NCBI GenBank assembly: GCA_945859605.1
Contig: OX243828.1
Coordinates: 26,479,949-26,543,948 of the forward strand
Length of the DNA: 64,000 nt
Origin: Lumbricus rubellus
Lineage: Eukaryota > Annelida > Clitellata > Crassiclitellata > Lumbricidae
Reading direction: 5' to 3'
Shown here in pieces: positions 1 through 11,183 of the stretch. The position numbers and the translations under genes are program-made. The notes beneath the pieces are model-generated. The model was not told the DNA's origin. It saw only the letters and a program-made list of their open reading frames with translations, and did no database searches. Positions within the stretch are counted from its first letter, which is position 1. Each line of letters starts with the position of its first letter.

Positions 1-147
1 ACCCCTGGACATATTCCCCTCGGACATTTACCCCATTGATTAATGTCTGGCTACAATCTGATAGATAAGACAGGGCAAATATTTTAGGAGGCAAGAGAAA
101 CATCAATTGATACAAGATCTGATATATATCCTTGATCTATCGGTTAC

Positions 148-355
148 CTGAACTGACAGAAGATATCTGGATAGTCTCCTGAGATCCCGGACACCTGGAT
201 GATGTTAACACGGAAGGTGACCTCTGACCCCAGCTCCAGATGACCTGGCAAATCATCGACATTTGTGGAAGATGAAGACTTTTCGGTGAATGGATTCAGC
301 GAAGGTTTACTGCCAGCAGTTTCCCCTTTCTCTGTCTCTTCTTCGTCAATGTCCT
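148..355 (-). CDS. KIF1: Kinesin-3 exon: FTFRV block, last exon in window
   Basis: Sixty-eight codons with split ends. An acidic/serine start (EDIDEEETEKGETAGSK) is followed by GHLELGSEVTFRVNIIQVSG and DYPDIFCQF, matching HLKLGSxFTFRVTVLQASGI..YADIFCQF in KIF1B. The acceptor is atttcAG|AGG and the donor is TTCAG|gtaacc. The gene continues beyond position 1. Confidence 0.94.
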
Positions 356-1040
356 CTGAAATGTTATTCAGAAGATGATAGAGTAACAATGGATTATAAT
401 TACAATATTATATAACAAATGAGAACATAATTGCCTTCAAATGGAACAATAGACTACACAGCTAATAGTTCTAAGACAAAGCAGCAAATCTAAGATGCTA
501 CATTCCAACCATGACAGTGATTTCTATATTGAGCTTGATACAAAGCAATAAAGTTAAATCATATAACTTCAATCCAGCGCAACAGACCCAATGTACCGGT
601 ACTAAACTAGTAAAAAGTAAGATCCCACATACATGTATAGTTGTATACACAGTGCAATGTAGGTTAGGCACTCAATATCCACTTTTTGGCCCTCACTTTG
701 CCTGGCAGTGGACAAATTACCGTACACAGTCCTATACATAACGCTAGGGCATTATTACATGTATGGTATGGTATATGAGCATTTATAAAGCACCTCTTAC
801 AGACTAGCTATTCAGAGGCGCTCTCAGAATGTAGGTCCCCATTCTACAGCTTGCGAACAGATGACTATGTGCTCTGCTATACAGTAGGTTATATCCAATA
901 GACCAAAATCAACATGTCAAATATCTTTTGTTAAATGGAAAAACCAATCCACTACACCACTAAGCCAAAAGCTAAGTACACTCAACGCAGTATACTACAA
1001 AAACCATTAACAAGCCAAATACTATGCACGGAATACTAGA

Positions 1041-1131
1041 CGTCGACTAACTGTCTTCAGCTGATTTTTTCCGCTCCTCTGGACGTCCGAGAACTGCTCC
1101 AACGACATCCCATGCAGGACAGGATTCTCCT
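1041..1131 (-). CDS. Candidate kinesin-3 exon, SLEQ block (tentative)
   Basis: After ggctAG the phase-1 frame reads EENPVLHGMSLEQFSDVQRS then GKNQLKT with no stop. The segment is clearly GC-richer than its surroundings. HGMSLEQFSDVQ resembles SGLSLEELRIVEG of vertebrate KIF1B, which lies at this point between the VAVQ and FTFRV blocks. Two phase-compatible donors (GTTA|gtcgac and CGAC|gtctag) are weak, so the 3' edge is approximate. Confidence 0.4.
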
Positions 1132-1599
1132 CTAGCCTTCAGTCGCAACAAAGGAACAAACCTCTGTTAATTGTATGTCTAACACCAAATAATAACGTGC
1201 AATATGTCTTCAAGTTTCAACCGGGTAGGAAGGAAGACAGTGGGTCGGAAGCACCCAGTATATAGTAACATTGAAGGTGTGCTGTATAAAAAACACACAA
1301 TTCAGCAAGAGATAAAGATCAATTTAAATAAGAAGGAAGAAAACTACCATAGACTTGCATGGCAACTGTATACAGTTATACACAAAGAGGAATTTCAATT
1401 AAAATTGCAGTGGACATCATATTTCACTTTAGGATTGTCTCAGATGGCTAGTAATTTCACTCTTCACCTCTGCATGCTTGCATTGCTATTGAGGTGGTCA
1501 GTAAAGATTGACTGATTGATTGATTTATTGATTAGTTACTTTTATCGCATCAGTGTCTAATGCATAGGGGTCCTCCAATTCTTTAACACACATCTGTTT

Positions 1600-1899
1600 G
1601 GGTGCGTTTCTGCATGTGAATGTATGTTTATATATGTATGCACGTCTGTATGGCTGTCTGTATATTATTCTGTGCTTGTACGTACAATCGTACATCTGTG
1701 CAATTCCTTCTTTGCATGCACGTAATTATGTGTCTGTAAGTTTGCCCTTTTGTTTTATGCAAGTGTCCTTGCTTTTATGTTTCTGCATGCATGTATGTTG
1801 GCTGTCTACTTGCACGACTGTGTGTCTGTGAGTTTATCTTTCTATCTGTGCAGGCATGCATGTGTGTGTGTGTGTTTGTGTGTGTGTGCCTGTATGTAT

Positions 1900-1947
<48 letters not shown>

Positions 1948-4900
1948 ATCTTCATATGTGCAAAGCAATCACCAGAATCTGCACAGAAGATGTAACTTTA
2001 GCAACAGCCACAACAGAGCGAGAAAGAATATCAAAGAAATTTTAAATAAACTCACAACATGATGACGTCAAGGGACTGAAAATAACTGCAACTAAACATC
2101 AAAATATTCTTTTCAGTTACACATAAAATACGTAAAAATCATGAAAAATTGGAAAAAACAAGAAACAAAAGTGATAGCGATAGAAAGCCACTGGAACAGA
2201 CATCAGCAAAATACACTGTTCGACAAAATGTTCTTATCGAGATATGGGTAGAAATCATTTATTTAAAATTCATTTATTTAAAATTCAGAGCCCTCAGAAA
2301 TGTCTGTTTTCTTCAAATTTCCATCTCACATCAAGTAAACTTGTTGTAATGAGGTCCAAACTTGAAATTTTGATGATTGTTTGCCTTGGCTCAAGAATGA
2401 TTACTTAAAAATGGTCCTGACAATTAATCAAACTTTCTATCAGACATTGGTCAGTTGCGGTATTTTTAAAATTATCTTTTGATTACATAAATAATATTCA
2501 ACAAGACCTTCAATTTTCTGAAAAACTGACACGGGGAGGAAAAGCAGAGTAAAAGATAATTCAACGATTATTCGAAATTAAACAAAGAAATTTTTTAACT
2601 GGATATAAAGAATAATAAACAACAGAAGGGACATTTGACAGGAGGCGATTGTGAGAGGTGATAGTGAAAAAAATTGGTTATCATGCCAAACATTGCAGAC
2701 GGACATTCACGAGTCACAAAAAAGGACACATTTGGACACAATGTGGAGAAATAATTGCTGGGAAAAGAAATTGCACAGCTAAATTTCAGCCTCAGCACAG
2801 CATGGAAGAAGATACCAACACATCGTGGACACAGTCATCCTCTGTGTTTCCCACTAGTGACAGATATGATGCATAGGACTGTTAAAAAGCTGAGGGTACC
2901 GGTAATGACTGGGAGACAGAGACAGTGATACTGAACGTGGAAGAAAAGTGGAACATGCCAACATGTTTTACTCCAAAAGTACCCAAAGATGGACCTATGA
3001 GAAGGAGTTATAACCAAAATTATAAAGTTAATGAAATTGAGCAAAGCTATCTATGACTGACAACATTAAGAATTTCAGGATTTTGAAAATCAAATCTTGT
3101 GGAAACATGATTTCACAGGGATTTTATTCACCGCTTTTAAACACCACAGCACAACGTTCTCATATCTTGCAAAACTAGTTCTGCTGCAGATTTGCAATCT
3201 TGCCAGGTATTCTAATTAGCAATCAATGCAAAACTCATAAAAATATCTAAAACACTTATATTTGTATCAGCAATTCATCATTGCTATGTTTTCATATTTT
3301 GAAAACCGTTCCAGGAACACCGGAAAATCCAAAAACTACCAATTTTGCAAATTAGTCAAGAACTACTGTTTAATTGTTTTTCAACAAGTTGCAAAATTAG
3401 TTTTGCAAGAAACTGGCTACTTGAGTAAGTCAGATTGAAAAGTATACTACAACTTGGAATCTAAGGAAGTAACGACTAACGAGGTTCTAACCTGGCATGA
3501 CAAGCCATTAGTAGCGTTAAAGACTATCTTGACATTTCTCGAATACAATACCCCAACCGGGATGACATCCGTGGCTGTTTTTAAAAACAACAGTCTAACC
3601 TTTAACCACCCACATCAAGTAACACCGTTGCAACACATATGCAACACAAACAACTGTTGGTTTGTTGTAAACAGGTATTTCGGTGATGTCTGTTAAATCC
3701 AGATGGGCTTCCAAATGAAATGAGTGAATTGAAAATAAGTCAAACTGTTGTATTGTTAGTAATTCGTGAAAATTAGATTAGGAATTTTATTAAGTTTTAT
3801 GTTATAACCACCACGATAAATGACCATCCGGCTACAACACCCTTTTTCATTTAAGTCAAGCTTATATGGAGCAGATGTAAAGCACATTGGCAAATACCGG
3901 TAGTTAAAAATTACAAGAGATGATAGCTTGCAATAATATTAAAAATCAGCAAAAAAGTATTTGTAAAAACAATTCTTAAAATCCTGCTAAAGTTCAATTC
4001 TAAAGCACTAAAATTAATGAAAATAGTAAATTTAAGCCAACTCATTACTGCAATATTTGCGTGAAATTTGAATAATGAAAAACCACTAAATGATTTGGAA
4101 AAGATTTAGAAAGTTCTTTTAACACGAAAATACTGCCCTGCTTCGAATATCACCAACGAATTAAGATCTCAAAATAAAAAGGATTCAAAATAAGACGTCC
4201 TACAACAAATTTTCTCTAAAACTTGACTTGCTTCTTCAACTCAAACGAAACATGACAAGATGACTAGATAACAAAGGTAACTAGATGACATAGATGACTA
4301 GATGACAGAGATGAATAGATGGAGCTCAACGTGCTGCAAACAGTGCAAACCTAACTTCTAACACGTCGAGCTATTTTCAACCAACGACGTTAAAAAAGAA
4401 TGTCTTTCAACGAATTACATTTCTTACACAACACAACAGTTACGAAAAATATTCATGGCTCCGGAATGTTTTAACATCAAACGAAAATTTCTACAGGTGA
4501 ATGAAAAGTAAAGAGATGCAATGGACAGAGAAGAGAGCACAGTGCATACTCGTCCTCCCAACTTCTCATCGTTAAAACGTAGAGTGGAATGCTGGCTCTT
4601 GAAGCCATTAGTACTTTCTGCTGTAACCGGTCGGATATAGTATAACATAAAGTCAATGTAAATTACATACAGTAATGTAAAAATGACACAATGCAATGCA
4701 ACTGCATTTGATATTGCCCCAATACCAAAGTTCAGAAGTGCACAAGATCATCAATGGTGTTGAGCAATTAGGAGCGAATTATGAATTGTGCTCAAGGTTC
4801 ATACACAGTAACTACATTGAACAAGACTTGAACCCGTACTCTCCGCATTACAGGCCAGGCGCTCTAACCAACCGACCACCATACGTCACAAGTGGTGCAG

Positions 4901-5200
4901 CATACATGCAATGCCATATAAAGTCCTTTGAATGTCGACAAATAGCTCTGGCATACAATTGATGCCATTGCATTTTAGTTCCACTGTGCCTACTACAAGT
5001 ACCTCAAATTATGCATTGCACCTATTGCATGAATGTATGTAAGCAATGTATCTGAACATTTTCTATAACACCTTTCAAGAGCCTCACAAACATCCTGAAA
5101 TAAGTTTATCCAGATCTGAAGGAGTGTGTCTTAAGATAAAACTGAAAATGTCTCATGAGCTATTTTGATAGTAAACACAGGTCCTAACGTAAACACCCAG
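1600..5200. other. Kinesin intron, mostly plain AT-rich sequence
   Basis: Holds a TGTATGT-rich stretch leading into a TG microsatellite (1600-1950) and a tRNA-like fragment at 4806. Short ORFs throughout do not resemble any protein and are not conserved-looking. Confidence 0.6.
4806..4890 (-). repeat. tRNA-like fragment (SINE head or degraded tRNA)
   Basis: The minus strand reads GGTCGGTTGGTTAGAGCGCC and a T-arm-like GGGTTCAAGTC. The D-arm and box B are well preserved, but the acceptor arms do not pair convincingly, so it is not called as a functional tRNA gene. Confidence 0.45.
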
Positions 5201-5263
5201 ACACCAGACATTCATTCTTTTGACCAACGTTGATCAAATACTGCCTTTGGCAGTGGAGTTTTA

Positions 5264-5343
5264 GTCCTCCTGGCCAGGAACTTCCAAGTAGAATTCCACA
5301 CTGCCAGGTTCTTTTATCATTCCACTGCCAAATCCAAACATTT
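5264..5343 (-). CDS. Candidate kinesin-3 exon (weak)
   Basis: After an AG at 5345-5344 the phase-1 frame reads EMFGFGSGMIKEPGSVEFYL then EVPGQED before a stop. The position in the gene and the GSG(M/V) core resemble the vertebrate KIF1 segment YGSGVRQSGTAKISF that follows VAVQ. Against it: the polypyrimidine tract is poor and no good GT or GC donor was found before the stop, so the 3' edge is unknown. It may be non-coding. Confidence 0.25.
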
Positions 5344-5776
5344 CTGTTTCAGCACAATAACCATCTTTCCTCTGCCTCATAGAACTGACCCTTGGAAATG
5401 ACACCAGATTGTAATGGTCTTTAGAGACCCAATTACTAATGATTGATTAATTGCTTAGATAATGCAGACCACTAAGTGTAATCCCGCCTGTTAGCTCTGT
5501 TACGGCGCCATATAAATTGTCGTAATTTTTATTATTAATAATAATTATTATTCATACATAAATGAATTATTGACAACTACCCACACACGGCCTAACAACA
5601 TTGGCTCTACAGCGGTTAATTAGAAAAACAATACCAAATCAACGAAATCTACACACCATGCTACAGGCTCGTATTGTCAAAATACTACAAAGGAAATGAC
5701 TTAACACCAGAAGTATCAATGGCACAAATTAATTTACATTAATAATTAATTAATACTTGAATACAAATGCTTTTAC

Positions 5777-5895
5777 CTGTCACAAGCTGAACAGCAACTT
5801 TGATGTGACCGACAATTTCGCCTTTGTCGTTTACAAGGTAAGCCTTATGAGTAATGTCAACCGGGTAGAGAAGATTCTTTAAGTAAACGACCGCT
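5777..5895 (-). CDS. KIF1: Kinesin-3 exon: LKNLLYPV block
   Basis: Reads AVVYLKNLLYPVDITHKAYL then VNDKGEIVGHIKVAVQLVT, matching AFVYLSNLLYPVPLxHxVAIVSEKGEVxGFLRVAVQ. The acceptor is tgtgtAG|AGC and the donor is ACAG|gtaaaa, leaving phase 1. The next secure exon (148-355) starts with two bases that complete this codon, so a direct join is possible, but the vertebrate protein has more sequence here (see the two candidate exons). Confidence 0.95.
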
Positions 5896-5989
5896 CTACA
5901 CAAAACAATAGCAGAAAAGATATGTATATGAAATAGTAAATGTTGCATTGAAGCTCCTGTATTTGGCACTTGAGCCACACGCATTCTAC

Positions 5990-6212
5990 GCGCTGTGGTG
6001 TATGGGTATGTTCGGTGATGTGGAGCCATAAGGTTGCGGGTTCGAATACACCTCAAGTCACTGCGTATGGATTCTGAGCAAGTCCCTCACTCGCAATTGC
6101 TCATGTGCTTCATGTGCTTCGGCATAAAATTAAAAGTTTCAGATTTAGGGCTGTAGTCGCGAGCACCTCTGAGTAGATATATTTTGAAGGACTGCTATAA
6201 CAAGTGCTCATA
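5990..6212 (+). mobile_element. tRNA-derived SINE, copy 2
   Basis: The plus strand has a box A-like CTGTGGTGTATGGGTATG, box B GGTTCGAATAC, the shared body CAAGTCCCTCACTCGCAATTGC and a tail GAGCACCTCTGAGTAGATAT with TTGAAGGACTGCTATAAC. It lies directly upstream of the LKNLLYPV kinesin exon in transcript direction. Confidence 0.8.
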
Positions 6213-6422
6213 TATACACACACACATTCATACATACATATACAGTACACACACACACATAGTTTAATCAATTCAGAATCCAGTAATCTCTCCAAGCAGT
6301 ACATGTAGCAATTCCACACAACAGAAAGAGGTCAAACAGCATAGAACCATTTGAAAATGTTCATTTTTTGGCAATCAAGCAGAGAAAATGTTGACAGACA
6401 CGACACTCAGAAGACTGGTTAC

Positions 6423-6569
6423 CTTGCGATAAGACGAAACCAAGGAAAGCGATCGTAGAATGGATCTCCTCCGTTCAGACCACCACACTGTGGTGGGGAA
6501 CCAGAACCAGAGGTTGGAGAGAGGTCGGCTTCCTGCTGATAGATTTCTCTCATGAGATGGAGCCGATGT
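6423..6569 (-). CDS. KIF1: Kinesin-3 exon: [10 protein letters not shown] block
   Basis: Reads [16 protein letters not shown], a Ser/Pro/Gly-rich linker, then [16 protein letters not shown] with split Arg codons at both ends. Vertebrate KIF1 has LDLMREMYDRA...[15 protein letters not shown]. The acceptor is tttcAG|ACA and the donor is GCAAG|gtaacc. Confidence 0.95.
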
Positions 6570-6868
6570 CTGAAATTATTAGAATATTAATGAATCAACA
6601 TGATTTTTCTCAATCTTTTAGCGACAGCCTAAGAATCTTTGAGTAGCAATTTATTATAAATGCTCAACTACATTTACAATTAACAACAGTCCCACAAGTA
6701 TCTAACCTTTTTATGCATGCATACACATGTGTGAATATGAACATATGTATGTCCCTATTTACATGTAAGCCTGTGACCTACCTGAATGACTAGGACTTAT
6801 GTTTGTGACATTGTATCTGAACATTTGCACTTTTACGGCCTTTACAGCCAGAGGAACAGATTGACATA

Positions 6869-7029
6869 TAGGGTGGACCAAAAAAGACCCTCCCTACTTT
6901 TTTACCAATATCTTGGCCAGAACCAAGAATTTCTAACTGAAATTTTACAGTCTTAAATACAATTCATATTTGCAAATGATGGCAGATTTCATCAAAAAAC
7001 CTTAGAGTGGTCTTTTTTGGCCTACCCTG
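6869..7029. mobile_element. Mariner-type MITE, 161 bp, TA duplication
   Basis: The termini are (T/C)AGGGTGG(A/C)CCAAAAAAGACC-like inverted repeats of 21 bp with three mismatches. Both sides carry TA (6867-6868, 7030-7031), the target site of Tc1/mariner elements. The interior (CCAATATCTTGGCCAGAA, AAATTTTACAGTCTT) matches the longer relative at 63255. Confidence 0.8.
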
Positions 7030-7117
7030 TATAGAAAATAGAATCAATCAATAAAAGCATAGCTGTACAGATAGATTTCGAATATGAACGGAGCAAAGTG
7101 AAGCGACTTTTACCAAC

Positions 7118-7290
7118 CTAAGTTTAGCGAGGCTCCAGTAGTGTGTGGCGCTGTGCTTCAGATCGTTTACTTCCACAGCTACAACGGTACGTGGAAAGGG
7201 TCGAGAATCCTCTTGGTCCCCAGGTGGCGACAGGTCAGGTGGAAGAGGAGAGTAGATGGTATCCGTCAACAGCACAAACTGAAACTGCAC
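7118..7290 (-). CDS. KIF1: Kinesin-3 exon: KIF1B-type region, [11 protein letters not shown]
   Basis: Fifty-seven codons plus two bases. It reads [20 protein letters not shown], then [20 protein letters not shown] and HYWSLAKLR. This block is diagnostic for KIF1A/KIF1B/UNC-104. The acceptor is catcAG|GTG and the donor is CTTAG|gttggt. A plus-strand ORF here is only its shadow. Confidence 0.97.
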
Positions 7291-7569
7291 CTGATGGTAC
7301 AAAATTTTCACATCGTCACTTAACCAACAGTCTAAAGCCATCTAATATAGGCTTATTTCCAAAATATCAATCTCAGGCTGGCGTGCATGGGGACCTATTC
7401 AATGGGCAGCAATGGTGAACAATCTACCCAATCAATTCACTGGAAATATTAGCAGAGTCGTGGCCATATACGGTCACAATAGAAAATCTGAGTACAATTA
7501 CATTTAGTATAATGATTTTGGCAGAAAACTCCACCACTGCTCGTACTTTAGCAGCGCCAGTTCCAGGCC

Positions 7570-7916
7570 CAGTGGCGTAGCCATGCCCGGGCAATTACGG
7601 GCAATGCCCGGGTTGGCGATTAGTTCTGCTCGGGCTGCGCGGAATTGAGAAATTGTTAAATAATTTTATTTTTGATTTGTATGGCTTTTGATGATATTAA
7701 AATTTGTGTTTTGGTATAAGTATAACGATGTCACAGTTGCATGTGGGGCATGCATACATACATACATACACACATACATACATACATAGTATACATACAT
7801 ACATACATACATACATACACACAATACATATATATATATATATATGTAAATACATACTATATATATATAGGCATGCATGCTGCCCGGGTTACATTTTGCT
7901 TCTGCCTACGCCACTG
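7570..7916. mobile_element. hAT-like non-autonomous element, 347 bp, 8-bp TSD
   Basis: The ends are inverted repeats CAGTGGCGTAG at both termini. It is flanked by a perfect 8-bp target-site duplication, TCCAGGCC (7562-7569 and 7917-7924), typical of hAT transposons. About a third of its length is a TACA/TATA microsatellite (7752-7870). No transposase is encoded. It sits in a kinesin intron. Confidence 0.85.
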
Positions 7917-8415
7917 TCCAGGCCTGTACAAAGGAGGAGGGCGACGCTAATGATATTTGTCATCACACAGTGTCATTAAACTGAAACAACCAACCGACTT
8001 CAACAGTTCCGCTACCGTAATTTTGGTCCAACCCTAGAGTTACGTTGCCAAGCATCACCCTAAGATATGAGTTTCTTGGCCTTTCCTTATCTCCATTCTG
8101 CAAGTGATTGAGAACCATTCCATTCGATCTTGGTTTTCGGCTGCAGATCGAGATAATCTCTGATAATTATCATCTCTTCAAAAGGCGTCAATAATAAAAC
8201 TGCAATCAAAACTCTCAATCAAAGCTTGCAATCACACGAGGTATCATTCAATGACCACTTCAAGTGAAACCTCAGAAAATCACAATTTCCTGGACTGGAT
8301 CTCATCGAAAAATGAGCTACATAAATGTCTGATTTACACATTACAGTGATTGCAATGAGCAAACTTTTCTCCTAATCACCATACCTTAACTCCTTATCAC
8401 AAACTAATCTCAAAC

Positions 8416-8484
8416 CTTTTTCTTCAGTTCAACACTGATTGCATTTGCCTCCTTGAGAAAGACAACATTTCCCCAGAGGTCATC
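8416..8484 (-). CDS. KIF1: Kinesin-3 exon: LWGN block
   Basis: Twenty-three codons, phase 0 at both ends: [20 protein letters not shown] plus KKK. It is nearly identical to vertebrate [23 protein letters not shown]. The acceptor is cttcAG|GAT and the donor is AAG|gtttga. Confidence 0.95.
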
Positions 8485-8965
8485 CTGAAGATAGGAAAAA
8501 ACATTAAATTAACAAATCTATGTTTAGCAATAATTACCCTACCATACTTTATCTCCTCAATACACCTTATCGCCTTTTCATACCTTATCCCCATACCATA
8601 TCTTATCTCCTTGCCACACCCTTCCAGGCATATGAAATCTGTAACATCGTCACACTTCAAAGTCCAAGTTGTGCCGAGTTATAGTAACAACGACATGAAT
8701 TGTACCCCTTGTCGCCTTCTTCAAACTACTTGCATACACAGGTACTGGCAGTCAGTGCGAAGAACCCCTGGAAAAAGAGAAGTCTTAAGACTATGGGCAG
8801 AAACAGTAGTGCCTCCAAATATGGTCGGAGGATGAGTTATAGTAGGAAAAGACCCACAGACGCTGGGCTGTGGCAGCCCGAGGCCGTGGTACAAGAAGGT
8901 CATGATGGTTAAAATAGAAGTGACTTGCGATATGCAGAGTACCTTCACAAAGAAACCGAACTCAC

Positions 8966-9051
8966 CCGCAAAGATGTGAACTGGTGATATTTCCATTTGC
9001 GAAATGCCCACAATGCAAGATTCCTCTGCTTTTCTGTCCAGGTGCATGCAT
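8966..9051 (-). CDS. KIF1: Kinesin-3 exon: start of KIF1B-type region (WAFRKWK)
   Basis: Twenty-eight codons after a split Asp codon, reading [20 protein letters not shown] then YHQFTSLR. This matches KIF1A/B WTE(x)nLAxWAFRKWKxHQFTSLR. The acceptor is tgtAG|ATG and the donor is CGG|gtgagt, phase 0. Its Met-led reading frames continue far past the splice sites but only this part resembles the family. Confidence 0.95.
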
Positions 9052-9590
9052 CTACATTTACACACAATAGAAAAGAGAATAGCATGCATAAAATTTGTTT
9101 ATTGCAAACACGTACAGTCGAAACGCAATGTTCATGTTACACATCCAACCTTATGTATCATTAACAACCGGACATTAGCAAATTATATATATAGGCCTAT
9201 ATATATACATAGATATAAAAATATACACACAAACCTCGTACAAAGATATGCTTTCCAACTTTGAATCATGTTTCCTCTGTGGCATCATATCCTCCCATTC
9301 TGAACTCTAATCAAACAACCTTGTCCTTTCTGACTTGCCCTGTATTCATTTACATTTGGTTTGTAATCATGGTTGTCGACATTCAATAAAACTAGCTTTA
9401 AGAACTATTTCCTATAATAGCACTGGTAAATAAACTGGTTTTCGAGCTGCTGAGGCAGTTATCACATCACATTCATGCCAATTTGCCAAAGCATATCTTC
9501 TGTCATTGGTTCGACTGTTTAGATTGGGTTCATCCTCGGGTTGCGACTCCTACCTGCAATAGACAATCTTAGTGACACATTTTGTCGGGC

Positions 9591-9800
9591 ACAGTGGTGT
9601 AGGGTTATATTCATTTCCGCATTGAAACCAGAAGGTTGCAGGTACGATTCCACCTCAAGCCGCCACATGGGGACCCTGGGCAAGTCCTTCACTCGCAATT
9701 GCTCATTCGATTCGACATGAAACTCCGAATCAGTGTCCGTGCTGTAGTTGGGAGCACCTCTAAGCAAAAATCTTGCCAGGTACTTTACAAATTTCTGATT
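9591..9800 (+). mobile_element. tRNA-derived SINE, copy 3 (diverged)
   Basis: Contains GTGGTGTAGGGTTAT, a changed box B (GGTACGATTCC), the body CAAGTCCTTCACTCGCAATTGC and the tail GGGAGCACCTCTAAGC. It is more diverged than the copy at 16012. Confidence 0.75.
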
Positions 9801-10028
9801 GAATGAATCAATCAACTTTATTGAAAACCATCACAAAGTAATACAAGCTCACAGTTCACAAATTTGTGTGCAGGTTGTCAATAGGTAAACCCAAAGGAAC
9901 ATATGGTTCTGCAAAACAGGGTTTCCTATTTACATCAGTAATTTATCAGTTATTATACATTGATGGTCACCATTATATCTTCATAATCATATTATAAAAT
10001 GTTTACTTAATGTTTCATTGGCAAATAC

Positions 10029-10134
10029 CTTCATCCTCCTCATCTTCGCCTTCAACATCGTATCTGATTATGCTCGACATCATCGAATTACGTTCCACTT
10101 GTTCTTGAAGACTCGCTATTCTCACCTCGTAGTC
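10029..10134 (-). CDS. KIF1: Kinesin-3 exon: end of second coiled coil and acidic linker
   Basis: Thirty-five codons plus one base, reading DYEVRIASLQEQVERNSMMS then an acidic run DVEGEDEEDE. Vertebrate KIF1 has DYESKLxALQKQV and an acidic stretch at the same place. The acceptor is aaacAG|GAC and the donor is GAAG|gtattt. Confidence 0.93.
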
Positions 10135-10553
10135 CTGTTTGACAGGCAATTAAAAAGCAGAGGTCAATCAATTGTCAAACTCAGTGAAATTACAATAAAA
10201 ACCATGATACAGCGGAGAAACCAGATTTAACTCTGCAGGATCATAGAATCCAAGGACTTGGGCCAGAACTGGTGGCCAATTGCCATGGACCAACAATTTC
10301 TAGAAGTTTACTCTTCGATAAGTAGGCAGAGAAACCTTCCAAAGCAACAAAAAGTGAACTCTCCAGATTTAAAAATAGGTTTTTTGATATCCCAGAGCAG
10401 TTTATTTGCAAGAATTGCTATATAAATTGACAAATTTAATCTCATACAATTTACTACAAATCTACGATGTATTGTTAAGGAAAGGTTCAACAACAATAAG
10501 CTACAACAATGTTTGTCAAACAGGAAAGAATCAAAGACAAAGGCTTTACTTGC

Positions 10554-10626
10554 CTGACGCTGCAGTTCAAACATTCGTTCGTTTTCCGCTTTCTCCTTTG
10601 TGTATTGTTCCTCGAGTTCTTTCAAT
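10554..10626 (-). CDS. KIF1: Kinesin-3 exon: second coiled coil, GC donor
   Basis: Twenty-four codons after one split base, reading LKELEEQYTKEKAENERMFE and LQRQ, a charged coiled coil matching KIF1 RLQELEDQYRRE...LLEQQRL. The acceptor is gtgaAG|ATT. The donor is CAG|gcaagt, a GC site with perfect consensus at the other positions. The next exon resumes in phase 0 with DYE, as in vertebrates. Confidence 0.93.
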
Positions 10627-11025
10627 CTTCACAAAATAAATAAAAATAAAAATAAATAAAGCTACTACAACCAAACATTCAGCATTCACCAATTATAGTA
10701 ATCTGCAAAACTCGCCAAAACTGTTCATCATAAAAAATCAAATCTTCAACAACCAAAATCTACCACTTGAAATAGACCAAATAACATCATTATCAAAAAC
10801 AAATTTCAACCCATAAACATACACCTCAATCTATCTAAATTTATATTTTTAATAAATAATTTATTTTAAATGTTTTAAATTGAACATTTGTTTGCTAAAC
10901 AGTTACTTAAAGAATTCAATATGTTACAAAGTCATCTGATGATTTGGATAAATCTCTTTTATCTGTAAATCTCAATAATTCTGATATAATTGCATGATAA
11001 GAATGATAGCAATGCAAGTGCAAAC

Positions 11026-11110
11026 CTCATTTCCATTTCTTTCCTCAGATCAATGCCTTGCTTGTCGAGTAGTTCTCGCTGGGCAAACGACCAATCAACC
11101 GGTTCAACGA
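11026..11110 (-). CDS. KIF1: Kinesin-3 exon: EPVDW block
   Basis: Reads [20 protein letters not shown] then LRKEMEMR, close to vertebrate EPVDWxFAQRELLEKQGIDMKQEMExR. The acceptor is gtctAG|TCG and the donor is ATGAG|gtttgc. It starts the second coiled coil. A 1.55-kb transposon (11184-12734) lies 73 bp upstream in the adjoining intron. Confidence 0.95.
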
Positions 11111-11183
11111 CTAGACGAAAGAACGCAGCCAACCTTCACTCACAACCATTTTTAAATATTGCGCATCTATTAAGCTCTTTCAT

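Noticed and set aside
4806..4890. Possible functional tRNA gene
   Set aside because: D-arm and box B are good, but the acceptor stem does not pair; treated as a SINE head or relic.
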